26,000 bases of DNA from Neocallimastix lanati (nom. inval.) (taxonomy: Eukaryota > Neocallimastigomycota > Neocallimastigomycetes > Neocallimastigales > Neocallimastigaceae): NCBI GenBank assembly GCA_016946835.1, contig JACVTC010000154.1, positions 257,501 through 283,500 of the forward strand, read 5' to 3'. Positions 18,909-26,000 of the stretch are shown here, in pieces; the stretch's first letter is position 1; every line of letters begins with the position of its first letter. A program made the translations under genes and the position numbers. The notes under the pieces are model-generated. The model made no database searches. It saw only the letters and a program-made list of their open reading frames with translations, and was not told the origin of the DNA.

Positions 18909-20038
18909 GATTATAGTAAGGTTACACAAGTTTTTGTAATTATCTTTTTTTTAAATATCATATCATTAAACCATTGAAGTTTTATCTAAAATATTAATGA
19001 TAAAAATTATCCATAGATAATATAATTCTTAAATTTACTTTTTATACATGCTAAATATAATATAATTTTTTTTAGGTATTATTTAACATTTATCAAATTA
19101 ACATTTAATAAATTGTAATAATTAATAATAATAATAATAATAATAAAAAATAAATAAATAAATATATATATATTTATATTAAAATATATTTATATATTTT
19201 AATAAATAAATAAATAAATAAATATATTTTTATTGGAATATTATTATTTTAATATATTATTTTAAAATTTTTATATAATTCTTAAAAAAGAATATAAAAA
19301 ATTATTTCTTTTTATTTTTAATAAGAAATAAAATATATAAAGGAAAAGAGAAGTCTTAAAGGAAAAAGTACATGTTTATTTATTTATAATTTTTTAAATT
19401 TAATAAATATATTATTTAAACATTGAATCAATTATTAAGAAATTCAATTATTGCAAATCAATTTTTTGAATTGATATTGTTTATATTAAAAACATTGGAA
19501 ATTATATTAAATAAAATAATTTTTCATTTTTAAATTAAGTTTTTGTAAAAAGTAAATTTTAAATAATAACTGCAACACTATAAACAATATATTATTTACA
19601 TTAATAAATAAAAGAAAATTCAAAGTATTTGTCTCGTTTAAATTAATATAATTGTATATTTTTAAATCAATTAGAAATTTTTTGGAATTTATTGCAATTT
19701 TAAAAAATAATAATAATTTGTAAACACTATGACATTATCAATAATATATATTGATAATGAAGGAATGATATAAAAATTAATGTAAAATTATTATTGTTGT
19801 AAATGTAATATTCTAAAAAGAGGAAATTTCTTAAAGTATCAGAATTAATAATATATATCTTATTTATTATTATTATTATTATTTTCTCAATTATATACTA
19901 ATTGAAATTTAATAATTAATAAATATTTTCAGTATATATAAAGAATTTGCTATATTCCAAAATCAGAGAGAAAATTATATTGGAAATAAAATAAATAGAA
20001 TAAATTATTAAATATACATATTAATATAATATTTAATG

Positions 20039-20069
<31 letters not shown>

Positions 20070-20199
20070 GAAAAAAAAAAAGTAAACAATAAGTAAATTT
20101 TTCGAATTCTTGTTATTGATGCTTTTATTATTTTATATTTATTATTTAAATTATATTTATTTTGAATAAAATAAGTAATTATAGAAAAAATATATCTCA
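18841..20199. other. AT-rich upstream region of VAC14
   Basis: No gene is seen. It contains T runs (18879-18908, 20039-20065) and an (AAT)n run near 19122-19146. The VAC14 promoter presumably lies in its right end. No TATA-type element can be singled out in such AT-rich DNA. Confidence 0.4.
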
Positions 20200-23100
20200 A
20201 TGACCGATCCTTTTCCATTAACACCACAAATTGTTAGAGGCTTAAATGATAAGCTTTATGAAAAAAGAAAAGCAGCAGCCCTTGAAATTGAAAAGTACTA
20301 AAATTATATAGTATTTATTAGAGTTATTTTATAATAATAATGTTATTATATGTAGAATAAATAATAATATAAAAAATAATTAATATTTTTCATTTTAAAT
20401 AAATAAATTTAAATAATATTTAAATTAAAAGAATAATTCGTGACTATCTTCAAGAAAATGATTTTGACCGTATTAAACAAATAATTAAAACATTGAATAA
20501 TGATTTCGCGTATTCTATTGTCCCAAATTCTCGAAATGGAGGTTTAATTAGTTTGGCTGCAGCAGCTATTGCATTAGGACCTGTAATATTTATTAAATGA
20601 ATTATATATATATATATAAATTTATTTATTTATTTATTTATTTTTTTTTTTTTAAATTTATATTATTAAAAAAATAAATTTAATAATAATATTATTTGTT
20701 ATAATTATATTGTAATGAACTTGCAATTTATTAATAGAATGTGGATAAATATTTAGAAGATATTGTACCACCAGTACTTTCATGTTTTTCAGATCAAGAT
20801 TCAAGAGTTCGTTATTATGCATGTGAAAGTATGTATAATATTACAAAAGTAGCAAGAGGTTTAATTTTGAAGTATTTCAATGAAATTTTTGATGCTCTAA
20901 GTAAGGTTAATAATTGTTCCTTTATTTATAATTTATTTAGAAAATAATTGTATTAATAAAAATTACATTATTAAATATATATAATAAACTTGTAATATTT
21001 AAAAGATTGATATTTATTTTTAATATTATATTAAATTATTCTTATTTTAATTTTTAATAAATAGCTTGCAGCAGATTCAGAATTATCAGTAAAGAATGGT
21101 GCGGAATTACTTGATCGTCTAATAAAAGATGTTGTATCAGAGCACTCCATATATTATTATCCAAATGATGAAAATTTAACTTCAGAAGAAAGAAGAAATA
21201 TGGCAATTTATAGAGGTGAAAATGGTGAAATGTTACAAAGACCAAATCATATGACTATTTTTTCAGTTTCAAGGTTTATTCCATTACTTTCAGAACGTAT
21301 TCATTCTTTAAATCCATTTACCCGTCAATTTTTAGTTCAATGGATTTCTGTATTAGATACAATTCCTGATATAGAATTAGTTGCTTATTTACCAGATTAT
21401 TTAGATGGTCTTTTTAATTATCTTTCTGATCCTAATATGGATGTTAGAGTGGCTACATTAAACGTTCTTTCTGAGTTCTTAAGAGAAATTCGCCAAATTA
21501 GTGAAATTCAAAGTCATCAACAAAAAATAAATAAAGAAAAACAAAAGGAATTGGAAAAAGCTAAATTAATTAGAAATAGTCAAGAACAAGGAAATGAAAT
21601 TGAATTAGATAAAAATTTAGAATCCCAAGAACATGTAGAACCTGAATTAAATGATCCTGAAAATAAACAAGAATTAGTTGATAGTGATGAATTAATTCAA
21701 GAACCAGGTATTTATAATTTTATTTATATATTAATTATATATATTATTATTTTATTTTATTATTTATTTTTTATTGTATTTAAAATTTTTTCAATTATAT
21801 TATTATAAATAAATAAATAATAAATAAATTATAAATAAAAAAATAAATACATAAATAAATATATAAATGCATAAAAATAAAAATAAAATATATATATATA
21901 TATAATAATAAAATAATATATTATTATATATATTATTTTATTATTATAATATAAAAATATAAAAATATAATTATTTTTTTAAATGATTAATAGAAAGTAG
22001 TTATCCATATGTTTTCGGTCAAAATATAGTACTTGATTATCCAAGAATGATTAAAATTTTAGAACCTTATCTTGCTAGTAATGGTAATAATTTAGAATGA
22101 TAATTATTAAAATAAATATTTTTATATTTTATGTGTAACATATATAATAATAATACTGATTTATTTATTTATTTAATTTTTTTTTTTTTATTAAAAAAAA
22201 AAAAAAGATGAAGAAACTCAAGCAACTGCATTAAAATGGATTAATGAATTTATTCTTTTAGTAAAAGAGACAATGTTACCATTTATTCCTATGCTTTTGA
22301 ATTCTGTTTTACCATCTCTTTCTCATTCCTCACAAGATATCCTTTTTTTTTTTTTTTTTTTTTTTACATTTTAAATGTTTATGGTGCTATTTTATATAAT
22401 AATTATATAAGTATATATACACATTTAATTTATATATGAAATAATATAAAAATATATATTTTTTTTCTTTAACTCCTTTGTACATATAAGAATTATTGCA
22501 AATGAAACCAATTTGAATTTATATAAACTTATTTATGAAACATCAATTAATGATTTAAACACAAATAAAAATAATAAGAAACAAGAAGAAGAAGTTAATG
22601 AAGAACAAGAATTATTCGATTTTCAAGAAACAGTTAATGTTGTTATTGATCAGTTCCAACATGAACAGGAAGAAACTAGAACTGCTAGTATGGATTGGCT
22701 TTTAATGCTACATAAAAAGGCGCCATCTCAAGTTATATCAACAGATAAAACTATTCTTTCATCCTTACTTAAAGGTTTATCTGATTCTTCTGAAGATGTT
22801 ATAAAAAGAGATTTACAATTGTTAGCTCAAATTGCACATTATTCTGATGAAAATTACTTCACACAATTTATGGTAAACTTATTAAGTCTTTTTAGTACTG
22901 ATAGAAGATTATTGGAAAATCGTGGTAGTTTAATTATAAGACAATTATGTGTGACGTTAAATCCAGAAAAAATATATATTACATTTGCCGAAATTTTAGA
23001 AAAAGAAGAAGTATTTATTTATTTACTAATTTTAAAGAATTATATGTATATAATAAATTTCAATTAACATTTTCATTAATATTTAAATAATTAATGACAT

Positions 23101-23771
23101 CAATATTACTAATTAACAACTAATTAATTAATAATATATATTTTATTATTATTAATAATTATTATTATTATTACTATTTTTTCTTAATTGGTTTATAATA
23201 TGACATTATATTAAATTAATTGAATATTTAATGGTATAATTTAAATTTTCCATTTTAAAAAAAAAAAAAGGATCTTGAATTTGCTAGTATAATGATTCAG
23301 AATTTAAATATTATTCTCATTACAGCTTCAGAATTGGTAGAATTAAGAAAAAAATTAAAACATTTAGAAACTAAGGTAATTTTAAATCATTATATATATA
23401 TATATATATATTTATTTATATACAATTTATATAAATCATAAAATCCTTGAAATAAATTGATATGTTAATAATTATTTTATAATTTATAATGTATAAATTT
23501 ATTAAATGAATAATAAATAAAAACAAAAATAAAAATAAAAATAAAAATAAAAAATAAAAAATAAACTATAGGAAGGAAGTCAATTATTTGTCTCATTATA
23601 TAAGTCATGGTCTCATAACCCAATAGCAACATTCTCTTTATGCTTATTAGCTCAAGCTTACGCACATGCTGCATATTTATTACAAATTTTGTAAATAAAA
23701 TTTATATATAAAATCTATTAAATATAAATAAATATAATATTATTAATAATTAATAATTTATATATTTATTA

Positions 23772-23809
<38 letters not shown>

Positions 23810-24861
23810 AATAAAATATAGTTCTGAATTAGAAATCACTGTAAATTTCTTAATCCAAGTTGATAAATTAGTTCAATTATTGGAATCCCCCGTTTTTACT
23901 TGTAAATTATATATTTATATATATATATAAAGAATGTACTATAAATAATAAATTTAAATAATGTATCAATTTTGCTAAATATATAATTTATTTATCAATA
24001 TATTAATATTTAAAAGATCTTCGTTTACAACTTCTTGAACCTGAAAAGTATCCGGCATTGTTTAAATGTCTTTATGGCTTATTAATGTTTTTACCTCAAA
24101 GCTCAGCATTTGCGACATTAAGAAATAGATTAAATAGTGTTAGTTCTATGGTTACTTTAAACTTTAATGAATCTATTAATCAACTTATACAGACTAATTT
24201 GATGATCTCCCAAGGTTTATCGTCTTCCCCATTAAATAACAAACAGTTATCAAATTCTAATCTTAATTCATCATCATCAAGTCCAAATATGTATAATTCA
24301 ATACATGATAGTCCAGGAGGAAGTTCTAGTGGTTTATTTGGAAAAAGGTAACTACTTCATTTAACAATATCTATTTATTTATTGATATTAATTAAAATTT
24401 TTAATTTTTTTCTTTTTTTTTTTTTTAAAAAAAAAACTTTTTTTAATAATTTTTTATACATTTATAATATACTTATATTTTTTTTTATCTATTTTATTTT
24501 ATTTTATTTTTTTTATACTATTTCAAAAGCAGTAAAGATCAAAAAAAACAACAACAATTATTAAAGCAACAACAACAACAACAACAACAACTCCAATTAC
24601 AAATTCAATTGCAACAACTTCAATTGCAACAACTTCAATTGCAACAACAACGATATCAACAACAACCAACCTATGATAATATTAAATGGAATGAACTTTC
24701 AAATCATTTTAAAACTGTTCAATCAAAGCATGAACGTTCCAAACATTCATCATGTAAAATATATAAATTTTATTATTTATTATGTATAATTAATTTATTA
24801 AAAAAATAATAATTATTAATTATAATAATATATTTCTATTAACCCTAATATTAATATAATA

Positions 24862-24892
<31 letters not shown>

Positions 24893-25306
24893 ATATTATA
24901 GCGAGACATTCCCATAGTCAAAATAATGAATCAAGATCTAATTCGAAACAACATAGAAAAAGCAGACTTGCTAGTTCCAAGGAAGATATGTGGAAAAATG
25001 ACGGTAGTAAACATAGTAGTTTAGATAGGTCTTTAGATAAAAATTATATTGAACGCCATTCAAGTATTAGTAATGGTAAATATAATAAAATATATGATAT
25101 ATCAAAATACAGTGTATTTATTCATTAAATTTATTATTATAATAATATATAATTAATAATTAGTAAATTTAAATAATATGAATGCGAATTCTGCACCTTT
25201 AATTGCAACTGAAGCATATCCAAAAGCGTCTGGTAGCCTTAAATCGAAAGAATCAAATACATCAAAAGAATTACCTGTACTTCCAACCGTAACAGGAAAT
25301 AAATAA
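20200..25306 (+). CDS. VAC14: VAC14, PI(3,5)P2 regulatory scaffold, 14 exons
   Basis: VAC14 scaffolds the Fab1/PIKfyve kinase and Fig4 phosphatase that set PI(3,5)P2 on vacuole and endosome membranes. Exons: 20200-20294, 20432-20582, 20738-20905, 21065-21707, 21994-22083, 22208-22336, 22484-23010, 23271-23375, 23572-23690, 23822-23901, 24017-24347, 24530-24753, 24902-25075, 25164-25306. They total 2979 nt, 992 residues plus stop, all in frame. The N-terminus ([20 protein letters not shown]) and HEAT-like blocks ([15 protein letters not shown]) are diagnostic. So are [17 protein letters not shown] and, in the Fig4-binding C-terminal domain, INPEKIY-type, [36 protein letters not shown] and [18 protein letters not shown]. 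Compared with human VAC14 (782 residues) it has an acidic Glu/Lys linker (about 285-350) and a low-complexity Ser/Gln-rich tail (about 745-992). Introns are GT-AG except intron 6, which is AT-AC. Exact splice sites are inferred. Confidence 0.93.
22337..22483 (+). other. VAC14: U12-type AT-AC intron (VAC14 intron 6)
   Basis: The 147-bp intron starts ATATCCTTTTT, the canonical U12-type donor of the AT-AC class. It has TTCTTTAAC at 22465-22473, one mismatch from the U12 branch-site consensus TTCCTTAAC, and ends GTAC at 22483, 11 nt after the branch A. Joining CAAG to ATATAAGAATT yields [20 protein letters not shown], which continues VAC14 homology without gap. If the donor is not used, the frame meets TAA shortly after the T(23) run and before any GT. 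This would need the minor spliceosome. Confidence 0.85.
24526..24532 (+). other. Tandem NAGNAG acceptor at VAC14 exon 12
   Basis: The acceptor reads AAGCAG. Use of the first AG starts the exon at 24530, and of the second at 24533. Both stay in frame and differ by a single Ser codon, just before the poly-Gln segment. Confidence 0.6.
24553..24667 (+). repeat. CAA-rich coding repeat (poly-Gln / Gln-Leu)
   Basis: Runs of CAA codons and repeated CAATTGCAACAACTT units encode poly-Gln and Leu-Gln-Leu-Gln-Gln repeats in VAC14 exon 12. Confidence 0.85.
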
Positions 25307-25350
25307 ATAAATAATTGAATTATCAAAAAAAAAAAAAATAATAATAATAA

Positions 25351-25397
<47 letters not shown>

Positions 25398-26000
25398 TAA
25401 TAATAAAAAATAAAAAAAAAAATAAAAAAAAAAAGAGATAAATATATATATATATTAAATTAATTATACCTTCTATTAAAATATTTAGTGATAAATATTA
25501 GTAATAAAAAATATAAGTAAGTAAATAATTATAGAACTATAAATAAAAATAAATAATTAATAGAACTATAAATAATTAAATAAATTAATGGAAATATGGT
25601 TAATAAAAATATTAATAATAAAGATTTTAAAGTTTTATAAGAACTATCTATTAAATTATTATAAAATACTCACAATAAATACATTAACATATATTTTTGA
25701 TATGCTCATATGACTTAAATTTACTTTTCTATTTATCATAAATAATCATTATTATTATACTAAATAACTGTATAAATATAATCTCTAACTTTATTAAAGT
25801 TTTATTTTGTTAATACATTCATTTTCAAATATAATTTTAATTATTTTTATTAAATTCATTTAAGAGTTTAGGGGAATTTAAATTTGTTTTTTTGATAATG
25901 GGCATCATTTCTAATTAATAAGATAATGAATTTATCATAATGTTTTCTTTTATTTAAAATTTTTTCACATTAGTATTCCTCTTCTTCATTTATAATTATA
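25307..26000. other. 3' flank of VAC14, AT-rich, microsatellites
   Basis: No gene is recognised. (AAT)n and (AAAT)n microsatellites lie at 25338-25404, directly after the VAC14 stop, followed by an A-rich run to 25435. The last 150 bp are slightly less A/T-pure, but no frame is convincing. Confidence 0.4.

Noticed and set aside
20033-20227. 64-codon - strand frame ending in poly-Lys
   Set aside because: It is the antisense of the VAC14 start plus a T run. VAC14 exon 1 is certain.
23477-23674. 65-codon - strand frame across VAC14 intron 8 and exon 9
   Set aside because: It is the antisense of a conserved VAC14 exon and has no independent support.
24382-24564. Phe/Lys-rich 60-codon + strand frame in VAC14 intron 11
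   Set aside because: It is translation of T and A runs inside an intron.

Overview
The window is extremely AT-rich DNA from a eukaryotic nucleus. It has spliced genes, an APSES/KilA-N transcription factor, a VAC14 gene, Asn- and Gln-repeat proteins, and intergenic DNA that is almost pure A+T. This combination fits an early-diverging fungus, most probably an anaerobic gut fungus (Neocallimastigomycota). That placement is an inference from composition and gene families, not a database match. Stop codons are used as in the standard code.

Layout. 1-1605 (- strand): a decayed Ty1/copia-type element with two halves of a gag-like gene separated by about 690 bp of AT-rich DNA, plus a possible short LTR. 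1752-4840: a defective Mutator-like (MULE) transposon with about 45-bp terminal inverted repeats, a perfect 9-bp target duplication and a multiply broken FLYWCH/MULE transposase on the - strand. 5459-5938 (+): a probable small secreted or membrane Cys-rich protein gene. 7261-10456 (-): the 3' half of a Ty3/gypsy retrotransposon (RNase H, integrase, polypurine tract, probable 3' LTR) that lacks gag, protease and most of reverse transcriptase. 11436-13066 (-): a two-exon APSES transcription factor with a long (Asn-Asn-Met)n tract. 13067-17357: about 4.3 kb with no recognisable gene. 17368-17722: a MULE-type MITE. 17775-18840: a decayed copia deletion derivative with a short LTR pair. 20200-25306 (+): a complete VAC14 gene in 14 exons, reconstructed as 992 codons plus stop.

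The host genes are three: VAC14 (scaffold of the PI(3,5)P2 synthesis complex on vacuole/endosome membranes), the APSES regulator, and the small Cys-rich protein. Nothing links them in one pathway. The rest is transposon debris of different ages. The Ty3 pol is uninterrupted over about 620 codons, while the MULE and copia remnants carry several stops and frameshifts.

The most notable signal is intron 6 of VAC14. It is an AT-AC intron with a near-perfect U12-type (minor spliceosome) 5' splice site and branch site. No GT donor is available before an in-frame stop, and AT-AC splicing restores a conserved VAC14 reading frame.
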